From contig JABTUE010000003.1 of the NCBI GenBank assembly GCA_015075515.1, positions 636,005 to 700,004 of the forward strand: a stretch of DNA of 64,000 nucleotides, written 5' to 3'. A model generated the notes under the pieces. The model saw only the letters and a program-made list of their open reading frames with translations, did no database searches and was not told where the DNA came from. Positions 1 to 9,310 of this stretch are shown here, one piece after another. The translations under genes were made by a program, and so were the position numbers. Position 1 is the first letter of the stretch. Each line of letters begins with the position of its first letter. This stretch comes from Planctomycetota bacterium. Its GTDB lineage: Bacteria > Planctomycetota > UBA8742 > UBA2392.

Positions 1-2867
1 TCGGGGTCGTGGGCGCGAGCAGCAAACTGCGGCTGCTCCAGTGGTGTCACCAGTGACACATCCAACGGCGCGGGCACACCGACGCGCCCCTCTTGCAGGG
101 CCCGGCGCAGCACCCCGATCTGCTCCTGGCGCGAGACAGGCAATGGTGCCTCGGCGGGCTGCTGCCAGTTCAGGGTCATTCCGCGGGGCAGACGGGTCGG
201 CGTCTGGCCGAACTCGGTGACACCGATGGCGCGCAGAATCTGGGCACCCCAGGATTCGCCCTGCACTTCCCTGGTCATGGTGCCGATCAGAACCAGTTGG
301 TGCTTGGCGCGAGTCCATGCCACATACAGCACGCGCTTTTCCTCGGCCCCGGAACGTTCGGCGGCATCCAGACTGGCCTGCCAGGCGGCAAAATCAGGCA
401 TGAACTGGCCCCGCGTATCGTCGGCAATCGCCTTGAGCCACAGACCCAGGGGCCGGGCGGGATCGGGCGGCACGTCACGCACCAGCCCGGCATCGCTGCC
501 GGGACGCGAACCAATATCCGGCACGATCACCACGGAAAACTCCAGCCCCTTGCTGCGGTGCACGGTCATCAGGCGCACGCCGCCGGCGCTCTGTTCGGCA
601 AGACCCTGCGGTTCGTCGTCAGAATCGGCGGCGCGCGCGGCCAGTTCACGCGCCAGCGAGCCCAGCACCGGCCAGCGGGTCTGCAACTCGCGCGTAACCT
701 CAACCAGGCGGTTCAGGTTGGCCAGCCGCTGGTCAGCTTCGTTACCGCAGCCGATGGCCAGGGCATAGCCCAGCGCGCCAATGGCATGTGCCAGCAACAG
801 CGCCGGCGGCTCGCGCCCGACCAGAGCCTGCAACTCGTCATACACACCCAGAAAACGCTGTCCGGCGGGACAGTCAGCAAGGCCGGACCATTTCCGCAAA
901 CGTTCCAGCAGCGGCCCGCGCCCGGACAGGGCCAGACGCGTCAGTTCAGGATCGCTCAGGCCGCCCAATGGCGAACGCAACACCGCCAGCGCTGCCATGT
1001 CGTCCAGGGGATCGGCACACAACCGCAGCAGATTGATGCAATCCTGCGCTTCCTGGGTATTGAGCAGTCCGGAATCGCCCACCAGCAGCAGCGGAATTCC
1101 GGCGTTGGCAAAGGCGGCGCGGTAGTCGTCGTTGCGTGTGCCGCGCCGCACCAGAATGGCAATGTCACCTGCCGGCACTCCTCCGGCCGTAAGTTCAAGC
1201 ACGCGCCGGGCGACAAACTCGGCCTCGGTAGCAGTTCGTGCCGCGCCGGGGGCAGCCCGGCCGGCGGCCGCGATCATGTGCAGATGCACCGCGGGTCCGT
1301 CAAACGGTTGCACTTCCGGCGGGCGCATGGCCTGGGGCCGGGCGTCAAAGGGACGCACCACATCGCGGTGAAACACACGCGCGAACAGTTCGTTGCCGGC
1401 ATCCAGCAGCGACTGGCGGCTGCGATAGTTGGTGTCCAGGCCGATCAAACCCAGACGCCGCCGCGGTTCGTCGCTTGTGGCAAGCCCCCAGGGCAGGCTC
1501 TGGGGCGTGCCGGCCAGGGCACGGTTGCGGGCCGCGATCTCGTGCTCGGCGTTGTTGAACACGCTCACGTCACTGCCGCGAAAACCGTAAATGGACTGCT
1601 TGCTGTCGCCCACGGCAAAAAAACGCCCCGGCGTGGCATCGGCGGCAGCCAGCAACGCAAAAAGTTCCGCCTGGGCGGGGTTGGTGTCCTGGTATTCGTC
1701 CACCAGAATCAGCCGGATGTTCTGGCCGACCTCACGCGCCACGGCGGCATGATCGCGCAGCAGGGCAATCGCCCGCAGTTCAAGCTCCAGAAAGTCCAGT
1801 GCCCCGGCACATTCCTCGGCATAGGCCGCGCACACGGCCGCAAACACGGCGTCAAGATCCGCCAGAACCCCGCCGCAGCGGCGCTCGTGGGCTTCGTCAA
1901 AGACAAATCGCCCCAACATCGCCCGCGCCATGCCCAGCGCCTCGACGGCTTCGGTCATGGCCTGGCGCGCGGCTTCCAGCGTGTCTTTGGGCCAGTTGTT
2001 CTTGTTGCCCGCGTTGCCAAAGCTGCGCGGCTTGCCGTCCGACCGCAGCAGCGGGTCAAAGTCGCGCACGCCGGCATCGGACCGGCTCGCGATCTCCAGC
2101 GCCGTCTGCATGGCCTGGGCCAGCTTGTCGCCTGCACCGGCGGCCCGCGCGATCGCGGCACGGTCAAAACGCGCCATCGCCTGCAATACGGGTTCCAGCG
2201 CCCGCGCCTGCCACTGCCGCCACAGCACGCGGCGCCGGGCCAGCTCCGCCTCAGGGTCGCGCCATGCCGTCGCGGCGTTACGCAGGGCACGGCCGAATGT
2301 CGCGCGCTCGGCCAGCCCTCCTCGCAGCGTGGCGACAAGCGCAAACATCCGCGCGTTGGCGCTCAGGCGTTCCAGCGGCCCCGCCAGCGGATCCTGCGCT
2401 CCGGTGTGCAGCAGCACCCGGCGCACCGCCGCGTCGCGACAGGCGGCCTGGTCGCGGGGTTCCAGCACCGGCGCGCCGGGTTCCAGGTTGGTTTCCCAGG
2501 CGTATTCGGCCAGCAACCGGTGGCAGAACCCGTGCACGGTGGTGATTCGGCTTTGGGCAAATTCGGCCCGCGCGCGTCGCAGGTTTTCCAGTTCCGGCGA
2601 CGGGCCGGCGGCACGCAGTTCCTCCAGCCTTGCCAGCAGCAGCCCCTGCACGCGCTGGCGCATTTCGGCCGCGGCCTTTTCTGTGAACGTAAAGGCCACA
2701 ATTTCAGGCACACGCGCGCGGCCGTACTCAAGAGCCGCCAGAATACGCAGCGCCAGCACCTGGGTCTTGCCCGCGCCGGCGCCGGCCGAAACCAGCAGGT
2801 CACGGCCCAGATCCAGCGCCGCGCGCTGACCGTCGTTGAGTTTGTCCGTCGCGGCCGGCGGCTTCAT
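1..2867 (-). CDS. addA: AddA-type UvrD-family helicase, cut by the window edge
   Basis: ATP-dependent DNA helicase of the UvrD/RecB superfamily, the likely motor subunit of a double-strand-break repair complex. Reading down from ATG at 2867, the protein has a Walker A motif (SAGAGAGKT) about 30 residues in, then VAFTFTEKAAAEMRQRV (motif Ia), LILVDEYQDTNPAQAELF (motif II), GDSKQSIYGFRG (motif III), LDTNYRS (motif IV) and MTVHRSKGLEF (motif V), ending with KRVLYVAWTRAKHQL (motif VI). About 955 residues are inside the window and the frame runs off position 1, so any C-terminal PD-(D/E)XK nuclease domain is out of sight. Its ATG overlaps the stop of the upstream gene (ATGA, 2864-2867), so the two are translationally coupled. 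There is no internal stop. AddA is favoured over UvrD by length and by the AddB-like partner. Confidence 0.88.
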   Translation of the reverse strand, partial: MKPPAATDKLNDGQRAALDLGRDLLVSAGAGAGKTQVLALRILAALEYGRARVPEIVAFTFTEKAAAEMRQRVQGLLLARLEELRAAGPSPELENLRRARAEFAQSRITTVHGFCHRLLAEYAWETNLEPGAPVLEPRDQAACRDAAVRRVLLHTGAQDPLAGPLERLSANARMFALVATLRGGLAERATFGRALRNAATAWRDPEAELARRRVLWRQWQARALEPVLQAMARFDRAAIARAAGAGDKLAQAMQTALEIASRSDAGVRDFDPLLRSDGKPRSFGNAGNKNNWPKDTLEAARQAMTEAVEALGMARAMLGRFVFDEAHERRCGGVLADLDAVFAAVCAAYAEECAGALDFLELELRAIALLRDHAAVAREVGQNIRLILVDEYQDTNPAQAELFALLAAADATPGRFFAVGDSKQSIYGFRGSDVSVFNNAEHEIAARNRALAGTPQSLPWGLATSDEPRRRLGLIGLDTNYRSRQSLLDAGNELFARVFHRDVVRPFDARPQAMRPPEVQPFDGPAVHLHMIAAAGRAAPGAARTATEAEFVARRVLELTAGGVPAGDIAILVRRGTRNDDYRAAFANAGIPLLLVGDSGLLNTQEAQDCINLLRLCADPLDDMAALAVLRSPLGGLSDPELTRLALSGRGPLLERLRKWSGLADCPAGQRFLGVYDELQALVGREPPALLLAHAIGALGYALAIGCGNEADQRLANLNRLVEVTRELQTRWPVLGSLARELAARAADSDDEPQGLAEQSAGGVRLMTVHRSKGLEFSVVIVPDIGSRPGSDAGLVRDVPPDPARPLGLWLKAIADDTRGQFMPDFAAWQASLDAAERSGAEEKRVLYVAWTRAKHQLVLIGTMTREVQGESWGAQILRAIGVTEFGQTPTRLPRGMTLNWQQPAEAPLPVSRQEQIGVLRRALQEGRVGVPAPLDVSLVTPLEQPQFAARAHDP

Positions 2868-5800
2868 GGCGTCTCCACATCGGGCAGATACAGGCCCGTC
2901 ATTGCCCTGCCCGCCGCGAAGCGCAGCCGGCGCTCGGCCGCCACCGGGCCGCGCACGGCGCAGCCCGCGGCGTAGTCGCAGTACTGGCAGGCCTTGTTCA
3001 CCGGCACGAACGGCACATGCACAAACAGGCCCGCGGTCATGGCACTCACCATGTTCGCCAGCCGCTGCGGCAACCGGTTACGCACCAGATCCGCCACGTC
3101 GTAGGCCGGCTGGCCGCGCAACAACGTCACATCGTCGCGTTCAAGTTCTTCTTCGACCGGGGTCTTCAGGTACGACATGCCCGCTGGCTCCGTGCCCGTA
3201 ACGCGCGAAATCGCCGCCAGGTATAACGGCAACTGAAACGCCACACCGTCGCGCACTTCAGCCGTCGTTTTGGCCTTGCCCGTCTTGTAGTCCACGATTT
3301 CAAGGCCCCGCGGGCCTTCGTCCACACGATCCACGCTGCCTTGCAGCCGGACACTGCCGCCGGGCACGGGCAGTTCCACCGGCGCGGACAACGCATCCGG
3401 CCCGGTGGCATCCTTGCCGAAGCTGAACTCGGTAAAGCGCACGCCGTAGCCCTCGGCGTTTCGCGCCAGTTCGTGTTCCACAAACCGCGCCAGCACTCCG
3501 CGGCCGAACTCGCCGCCCGCGCCCGCAAGACCGGAGGTAATCAGCCGGCTGAGACCCGACCAGAACGGGCCCTGCACCTGGTGCTCGGCACAGGCCTGTT
3601 CAAACGCCCGGGCAACCAGGCGGTGCCCCAACTCGCGCGCGGCGTCCGTGTTGCCGCCGGCAAGCTGCAACAGGTTCACGGGCTGGCGCGCGGCCGGGTC
3701 GGGCAGGGTTTCAGGCTGGCCGGCCTCGCGGCGCAGCAGCAGCACGAACTTCTCGAACGTGGTGTGCAGCAGCGTGCCGACGGCCCAGGCCGGGGTATCC
3801 AGTGTGGGTTCCTGAACGGGTTTAACGCCGATCACATAGCGCGCCCAGAAGCGCTGGGGGCATTCGGCATAGACATCGAACTGGCTGGGGGAAAACAACC
3901 GCGAGTCCGTGGCGCCCGGTCCGAAACGCCGGGCCAGTTCCGGCAGCGCGCCCACCATTCCCTCGAATTCGCCCGGCAGCGCCGCCGCATCACCACGTGA
4001 AAGTTCCATCCGGCGGCCGTGCATTCCCGCCAACAGCGCCGGGTCAGTCAGTTCCACCGGCGCGGCGGTGGGCTCACCGGCTTCGACGCGGCACAGGTTT
4101 GCCGCCAGGCAAACCGCCAGCGCGTGGCGCGACACCGGCACGGCATCGTCGGCCGGAGGCAGTGCCGTCGGCTCCAGATCAAGACATGCCAGCAATCGGG
4201 CGTGCGGCGTGGCGGGCACAAACGGTGTCTCGCCGTCGGCTGCCGGCAGCATCAGGGTTACGTGTTCGGCCGCGGCCAGGGCGCAGGCGTACAGATAATC
4301 GGCCTGGGCCGGCGCGTCCACCGGCGCACACAACCGGGCCGCGGTCTCTTCACCCAGCACGGCGGCGACCTGGGCCTTGCGCGCGGCGGGCAAAAACATG
4401 GTTTCCGGCCCGGGCAACGGAAGGTCGCCGTCGGTGAGCCCGAGCACCCACAGCCGCGCAAACGCGGCGCCGCGCACCTCGCGCAGGCCCAGCACGCGCA
4501 CGCGTTCGCCGCCCTTTTCGGGCGGGCGCACGGTTCTGGCCCGGGCCTGTTCCGTCAACGCGCGGATCAGTTCCCCGGTCGTCAGCACCGGGTCAGCCTG
4601 GGCGGCAAACTGCGCGCGCATCTGCACCAGCAGCCGCGCAAACTGAAACAGCGCGTCCACGTGCATGGCCGCACGCGCCGTAGCGCCCTGCTGCGCGTCG
4701 GTGTTCGCCACGCGGCGGGCACCGCTGGCGCGCAGCAGATTTTCGACCGTGTCAAAAAAGCGTGACGCCTGCATCGCCCGACCGGACAACGGCACCAGCA
4801 GTTCCAGAATCTGCAGCAGCCACGCTGAGTGACGACGGCATTCTTCGGCCTTGCCCGGCATGGCCGCCTTGCACCAGTTCTCCAGCGGCTGACGCCAGTC
4901 TTTGGCCACGGAGGTGCCGCCCACAATGCCGGCTTCGCGCGTTGCGGCGGCAACGGCATCAAGGTGCGCCCCGGCCCCAAAGGGCAACCAGGGTGACCGC
5001 AGGGCATCCAGCAACGGCAGGCGCTCCAGGCCGCCGTGGGCCACGCGCAGCAGTTCCAGCACCGCCGCCACGGGCGGCGCGTCGGCCAGCGGCAGCTCAA
5101 ACGGAGAATCAAAGGCAATGCCGGCCTGTGAAAATTCCTGGGCCACCAAATCGGCATAGGCGTCGGTACGCGGCATCACCACCGCCATATGCGACAGCGG
5201 CACACCGTCGCGGGCGGCGCGCTTGATTTCGCGCGCGGTCTGGCGCACCTCGGCCGCGCGGGTGGCCGGCCTCAACAGGTTCAGAGCCGCGGGCCGCGCC
5301 AGCGGCTCCTCTCGCGCCCAGGCCAGCAGCGTGTCGGCCAGTTGCCGGCGCGGCAGATCCGGCGGCAGGGCCGGCGCCCCGCCCAGTGTGTCCACCAGCG
5401 CCGCCAGCGCTTCGTTGGGTTCGCGCACAAAGGGCAACAGGTCGGAGTTTCCGCGCGCGATACACAGGGCGCTTCGGCCGGCACGCAGTGCGGCCTCGAC
5501 AAATGCCAGGCGCGCCGGCCAGACCCGATCCAGGTCCTGAACCACCACCAGTTGCGGGGCAAACCGGCGCGCGGCCCATTGGGGCATCAGCCGGGCCGCC
5601 AGCCACGGGGCGTCTTCGGGGTCGTGGGCGCCGGCAGCATCCAGCCGCGCCAGATAGCCCGCCATCACGGCCCGCAGCAGCGCGCCGCGTTCGCCCAGCG
5701 CATCCAGCCACGGGCCAGCACGATCCGGGCCGGGGGGCAGAACCTGGGCCACACGGCGCCAGGCCTCAAGCAGTTGCTCGACCAGCGAACGACTGACGCG

Positions 5801-6118
5801 GCGCGACCCGCCGGTGGCGCGCAGTGCTTCGGCCAATGCGCCGAAAAAATCAAAGTCGCGTTCGACATCGCCGCGCAGACGTATGTGCGGCGCAAAGCGC
5901 CTGAGCAATTCGCGGCTCAGGCGTTCGGGTGTGCCTTCGGGGTAATCGTGGCCAACCAGTTTCTTGACTTCGCGGGCGCGACGCTCGGGGGTGGCCATGT
6001 GCAGCGCCGGCGCGTCGGAAAACAGCGGCGCGGACAGCACGGCAGCGGTCAGGCGCGACGCGATCTCGCGATCCACGTCGTCGGCGATTCCGATTTTCCA
6101 AAGCACGGGCGAGGCCAT
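2864..6118 (-). CDS. addB: AddB-type PD-(D/E)XK exonuclease/helicase-like subunit
   Basis: Probable partner nuclease subunit of the helicase downstream, about 1084 residues. No Walker A is evident at the N terminus. The C-terminal third carries a RecB-family nuclease signature: GSVDRVDEGPRGLEIVDYKTGK around residue 940, followed by a QLPLY motif. A cysteine near residue 750 (ECPQRFW) plus CQYCDYAAGC near residue 1048 match the four-cysteine iron-sulfur staple that braces AddB-type nuclease domains. I chose the ATG at 6118 (MASPVLWK) because the 23 residues before it in the open frame look like untranslated leader. The pair forms a two-gene operon transcribed leftwards. A divergent, unrelated helicase-nuclease of the same architecture is the alternative. 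Confidence 0.82.
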   Translation of the reverse strand: MASPVLWKIGIADDVDREIASRLTAAVLSAPLFSDAPALHMATPERRAREVKKLVGHDYPEGTPERLSRELLRRFAPHIRLRGDVERDFDFFGALAEALRATGGSRRVSRSLVEQLLEAWRRVAQVLPPGPDRAGPWLDALGERGALLRAVMAGYLARLDAAGAHDPEDAPWLAARLMPQWAARRFAPQLVVVQDLDRVWPARLAFVEAALRAGRSALCIARGNSDLLPFVREPNEALAALVDTLGGAPALPPDLPRRQLADTLLAWAREEPLARPAALNLLRPATRAAEVRQTAREIKRAARDGVPLSHMAVVMPRTDAYADLVAQEFSQAGIAFDSPFELPLADAPPVAAVLELLRVAHGGLERLPLLDALRSPWLPFGAGAHLDAVAAATREAGIVGGTSVAKDWRQPLENWCKAAMPGKAEECRRHSAWLLQILELLVPLSGRAMQASRFFDTVENLLRASGARRVANTDAQQGATARAAMHVDALFQFARLLVQMRAQFAAQADPVLTTGELIRALTEQARARTVRPPEKGGERVRVLGLREVRGAAFARLWVLGLTDGDLPLPGPETMFLPAARKAQVAAVLGEETAARLCAPVDAPAQADYLYACALAAAEHVTLMLPAADGETPFVPATPHARLLACLDLEPTALPPADDAVPVSRHALAVCLAANLCRVEAGEPTAAPVELTDPALLAGMHGRRMELSRGDAAALPGEFEGMVGALPELARRFGPGATDSRLFSPSQFDVYAECPQRFWARYVIGVKPVQEPTLDTPAWAVGTLLHTTFEKFVLLLRREAGQPETLPDPAARQPVNLLQLAGGNTDAARELGHRLVARAFEQACAEHQVQGPFWSGLSRLITSGLAGAGGEFGRGVLARFVEHELARNAEGYGVRFTEFSFGKDATGPDALSAPVELPVPGGSVRLQGSVDRVDEGPRGLEIVDYKTGKAKTTAEVRDGVAFQLPLYLAAISRVTGTEPAGMSYLKTPVEEELERDDVTLLRGQPAYDVADLVRNRLPQRLANMVSAMTAGLFVHVPFVPVNKACQYCDYAAGCAVRGPVAAERRLRFAAGRAMTGLYLPDVETP

Positions 6119-6171
6119 GGCCCGAGTGTACCCGGGGCCGCGACATCGGGGCAGGATTCCGGATAACAAAC

Positions 6172-6194
6172 GGGGAGGGCTACACACCCTCCCC
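6172..6194. terminator. GC-rich hairpin between divergent genes
   Basis: Perfect 8-bp stem GGGGAGGG/CCCTCCCC (6172-6179 with 6187-6194) and a 7-nt loop. It lies 53 bases upstream of the AddB start, in the leader of a divergent gene pair, so a normal terminator role is not obvious. It could be an upstream transcript end or a leader structure. There is no T-run on either side. Confidence 0.4.
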
Positions 6195-6587
6195 GCTCCC
6201 GGGGCGAGGAAGGGCCGAGGCGCCCCTCCTCAACAGCAAACCTTCAGCAAAACCTTCGCGCGAAAGTTCTACCTGTTTGATCCCGCGGGCCGGGGTGGCG
6301 GCACGGTCTGCACTGCCGCCGCCCTGGCCACGCATGACTGCGTTCGGGGTCCCCACCGGTTGCAACCGAATCCGGACAGACCATCGCCGCGGCGGAATCT
6401 TCCGCCCTGCAACAGTCATCGGTTGTTACCCGGAGTGTCCGCCTGCTTGGCTGTCTGGTGGCTGTGCTCAGCGTACAGACGGCCGGTTTGGCGTGACACC
6501 CATGCAAACGACAGCACGGGCCGAAGGTTCATGGCATGACGGAAAAAATCTGTCCCACGGACGGCCTGTTCATGACAGGCTTGGACC
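6195..6587. other. Non-coding stretch between divergent genes
   Basis: About 390 bases between the AddB leader and the ferredoxin gene. I see no convincing gene: the open frames here are short with no recognisable motif. A second small hairpin, GGCGGAA/TTCCGCC, lies at 6391-6406. I could not match the region to a known riboswitch. Confidence 0.4.
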
Positions 6588-7646
6588 ATGCACACCGTCG
6601 TCTTTGCCAACGCACGTCGCACCGTGGATGCCCATCCGGGCGAGAACCTGCTGATGCTGGCCCGCCGCAGCGGCGTGCATATCGCCAGTTCGTGCGGCGG
6701 CAACGGGTCCTGCCACCAGTGCCGCGTGGTGCTGGACACCCCCGATCATTTCCGCGACGCGCAGGGCCGGCCCGTTGCGCCCCAGCACCAGCGCGAAGGC
6801 AAACCGGTGTGGCTGGCCTGCCGCGGCGGCGTGCACGGCCCTTTGACTGTGCAGGCCGCTCCCGTGGGGGCACCCGGCGCCGCTCCGTCACCGTCACTGG
6901 TTGGCTGGCAGGTCAGCCCTGGTGGGGGCAACGGCCGCGTCACCGTGGCCGACCCCGAGGCCGGGCTCCGCCTGATCCTGGATCTGGCCGCCGGCGTGAT
7001 TGCTGCCCAAGAGCCCGGCACCGACGGCGACGTGCGGATCGGGCGCGAGTTGAGCCGACCGCAGGCCCTGCGACTGGGAGCAGGCGCGCCCGAGCCGGCC
7101 TGTGTATTTGACCTTGGCGGCATTGCCCCCGCCGCCCTGCACGGCGACCTCGGCCACCAGGACGGCGCGATCTACTGGGTGGAATGGTCACCGCTAAGCA
7201 CGCGCACAGTGCTGGAAACTCTTGGCGGCGCGCAGCCGACCGGCCTCTGTACCGGAGGCGTTCTGGCGACGGTGGCGGCGCTGGTTCAGGCGGGCATGAT
7301 CGCGCCCGACGGCACACTGCGGCCCTCGCGCTTTGCGCGCCCGACCACAGCCGGTCCCGCCGTCGCGCTGGTCGGGCCGGCCATGGAAGCCGTCACGCCC
7401 GGGGGCCGCATCTGGACCAGCCCGTCTGAAATCACACTGACCCAGACCCGCATTCGCGCCGTGCTGGCAGCATTGGCCGAGTTGCACAGGGCTGTGGGCA
7501 GCGCGCAAGGCCGCAAAGTCCTGACCGGCCCGCCCGGCATGGTGTTGACCGAAAACCAGTTGCTGTGTCTCGGGTTTACGGGCTTTGAGTTTATCCCCTG
7601 GGCCGCGGGACTTGGTGCCGCGCGCTGGGCAACAGGGGCGCGTTAG
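6588..7646 (+). CDS. 2Fe-2S ferredoxin fused to a shortened RACo-like (DUF4445/ASKHA) domain
   Basis: Residues 1-90 are a plant-type ferredoxin with cluster ligands C36-x5-C42-x2-C45 and C78 (CGGNGSC, HQC, WLAC). The C-terminal ~250 residues resemble the ATP-binding half of reductive activators of corrinoid proteins (RACo): GLCTGGVLATVAALVQAGMI and EITLTQTRIRAVLAAL match that family's GxCGSGxIDxVAxLLxxGxI and I.lTQ.DIraiq motifs. RACo proteins use ATP to reduce Co(II) corrinoids to Co(I). At 352 residues this protein is much shorter than typical RACo proteins (usually over 500), and no corrinoid protein or methyltransferase is visible nearby, so the substrate is unknown. Its last 4 bases overlap the end of the convergent SDR gene. 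Confidence 0.72.
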   Translation: MHTVVFANARRTVDAHPGENLLMLARRSGVHIASSCGGNGSCHQCRVVLDTPDHFRDAQGRPVAPQHQREGKPVWLACRGGVHGPLTVQAAPVGAPGAAPSPSLVGWQVSPGGGNGRVTVADPEAGLRLILDLAAGVIAAQEPGTDGDVRIGRELSRPQALRLGAGAPEPACVFDLGGIAPAALHGDLGHQDGAIYWVEWSPLSTRTVLETLGGAQPTGLCTGGVLATVAALVQAGMIAPDGTLRPSRFARPTTAGPAVALVGPAMEAVTPGGRIWTSPSEITLTQTRIRAVLAALAELHRAVGSAQGRKVLTGPPGMVLTENQLLCLGFTGFEFIPWAAGLGAARWATGAR

Positions 7647-8407
7647 CGCGCGGTCATGCCGCCATCCACGGGCAGAATCACGCCCGTCAGCCAGTCGGCT
7701 TCGGGGCCGCACAGAAAGAGCGCCGCCGACGCGACATCCTTGGGCCGGCCGATGGAGCGCATCGGGTGCAGGTGTTCCATCTGCGAGCGCCACTCCTGGT
7801 ACCCCAGTTCACCCTTGATCCGGTCCTGGATCGGCGTGTCCACCACGCCCGGCGCGATCGCGTTAACACGAATGCCTTCGGGCGCGCAGTCCAGCGCCAC
7901 ACAGCGCGTGAGCATTTCCAGGCCGGCCTTGCTGATGCAGTACGCCACGCTGCTTTCTTCGGCCATGCTGCCCAGCGTGCTGGAGATATTCAGAACGCAC
8001 GCCCCGCGCCCGGCTTTGCGCAGCAGCGGCAGAAACGCGCGTGTGGTGATGATCGCGCCGCGCAGGTTGATGCTGAGCACGCGGTCTATGGCACGCAGCT
8101 CAAGTTCTTCAATCCGGCCGCGTTCATCCACGCCGGCATTATTGACCAGAACATCCAGGCCGCCCATCAGCTTTTCCACCCTGGCGGCCATGGCGGCAAC
8201 ATCTTCGGGGTCGCTCACGTCGCACTCGATCACGTGCACGCGGTCGCGGGCTTCGGCCATATCATCACGCGCGGCCTTGAGTGGCCCCGGGCGGCGGCCG
8301 CAGATGGCGACAATGGCGCCCTGGCGCGTAAATGCGTGGGCGATCTCGCGGCCGATGCCGGTGCCGCCTCCGGTGACCAGAACACGCTTGCCGTCAAATT
8401 GGCCCAT
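7643..8407 (-). CDS. SDR-family NAD(P)-dependent oxidoreductase
   Basis: Classical short-chain dehydrogenase/reductase, 254 residues, the usual length. It has the dinucleotide-binding TGGGTGIGRE motif at residues 12-21, NNAG near residue 90, a catalytic Ser in LNISSTLGS, and a YCISK (YxxxK) pair. The C-terminal GGMTAR ending is typical of FabG-like enzymes. The substrate cannot be read from the sequence. It is transcribed leftwards and converges on the RACo-like gene; QueF lies 39 bases upstream on the same strand. Confidence 0.9.
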   Translation of the reverse strand: MGQFDGKRVLVTGGGTGIGREIAHAFTRQGAIVAICGRRPGPLKAARDDMAEARDRVHVIECDVSDPEDVAAMAARVEKLMGGLDVLVNNAGVDERGRIEELELRAIDRVLSINLRGAIITTRAFLPLLRKAGRGACVLNISSTLGSMAEESSVAYCISKAGLEMLTRCVALDCAPEGIRVNAIAPGVVDTPIQDRIKGELGYQEWRSQMEHLHPMRSIGRPKDVASAALFLCGPEADWLTGVILPVDGGMTAR

Positions 8408-8446
8408 GCGCGCAGTTAACCACCCCGGCGCGCCAAAGCCAAATGG

Positions 8447-8827
8447 TCAGGCCGTGATGGAATCCGGGCGGCTGCCGTGTTCGACCACCACCGTGGTGGT
8501 GATGCCGCCGTGGGCGTGAAAGGCGCCGGTCAGACGCAGCCAGCGCGGCTTGAGCGCCTTGACCAGGTCGTCGGCGATACGGTTGGTAACGGCCTCGTGA
8601 AAGATGCCCACGTTGCGCCAGGCATGGATGTAGAGTTTCCAGGCCTTGAGCTCGAGGCAGCGTTTGTCGGGCACGTACTCAAGGATCATGTTGGCGAAAT
8701 CCGGGTGCCCGGTTTTGGGGCACACGCAGGTGAACTCGGGCGCCTCAATGCGAACCAGAAAGTCGCGCACCGAGGGACTGTCAAAGGTCTCCAGATTCGC
8801 GCCCCTGGGCGGCTTGGCGTGGCTCAT
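8447..8827 (-). CDS. queF: NADPH-dependent 7-cyano-7-deazaguanine reductase (type I)
   Basis: Catalyses the NADPH-dependent reduction of the preQ0 nitrile to preQ1 in queuosine biosynthesis. The 126-residue size fits the short, homo-oligomeric QueF type. The active-site motif [13 protein letters not shown] contains the nucleophilic Cys36 and Asp43. The QueF signature is present as ELKAWKLYI, a variation on ESKSLKLY, and [14 protein letters not shown] carries the substrate-binding His and Glu. Its ATG overlaps the stop of the VOC gene (8824-8827), so they form an operon. No other queuosine gene is in the window. Confidence 0.9.
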   Translation of the reverse strand: MSHAKPPRGANLETFDSPSVRDFLVRIEAPEFTCVCPKTGHPDFANMILEYVPDKRCLELKAWKLYIHAWRNVGIFHEAVTNRIADDLVKALKPRWLRLTGAFHAHGGITTTVVVEHGSRPDSITA

Positions 8828-9228
8828 ATCGGCTTGCCATCCTTGAAGGCCGGAAAGGCGCCGGTGGAATCAAGCTTGAGCGGCCCCACCCCGACAATCC
8901 GGATATCGCCGGGGCTGACAAAGCCGACGCGCCGCATGCCGTCGCGGTCGTTCAAAGGGCGCGAGGCGTACTTGACGCCGCGGTTCCAGACCTCTTCGGC
9001 AAAGCGGTTCACGTTGTCCACGCTGATTTCAAAGTGCATGCCCCTGGTGGCCTCGGCGGGCGTGGCGGCCAGTTCAATCCGCACGACAAAACGGCCGGTG
9101 TCCACAAGGCGCGTGGTCTCGCCGGCGACCATGGCCGGGGCGTTGAACACGCGTGAAAAGAAATCGGCTTCGTCGGCCGGCCTGGCCACGCGGATCACCA
9201 CAAAGTGCTTGTTGCCCTGCTGTGTCAT
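8824..9228 (-). CDS. VOC-superfamily (glyoxalase/bleomycin-resistance fold) protein
   Basis: A 134-residue single-module protein with the beta-alpha-beta-beta-beta pattern of the vicinal-oxygen-chelate fold: [17 protein letters not shown] at the N terminus and a C-terminal [14 protein letters not shown] strand pair. Metal ligands are not clear, so it may be a binding protein and not an enzyme. It is translationally coupled to queF by a 4-base overlap, which suggests co-expression but not necessarily a shared pathway. Confidence 0.65.
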   Translation of the reverse strand: MTQQGNKHFVVIRVARPADEADFFSRVFNAPAMVAGETTRLVDTGRFVVRIELAATPAEATRGMHFEISVDNVNRFAEEVWNRGVKYASRPLNDRDGMRRVGFVSPGDIRIVGVGPLKLDSTGAFPAFKDGKPI

Positions 9229-9310
9229 GCTGCGGGATTCTTAACAAGGAAGCCGCGCGCCGGATAGGCCCCCGCTGGCCCTTTGGCGGCGCACGGGGCA
9301 CACTGATGGC

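Noticed and set aside
93..2975. 960-residue plus-strand frame
   Set aside because: Antisense shadow of the AddA-type helicase, whose full set of helicase motifs is on the minus strand; the plus frame has no domain.
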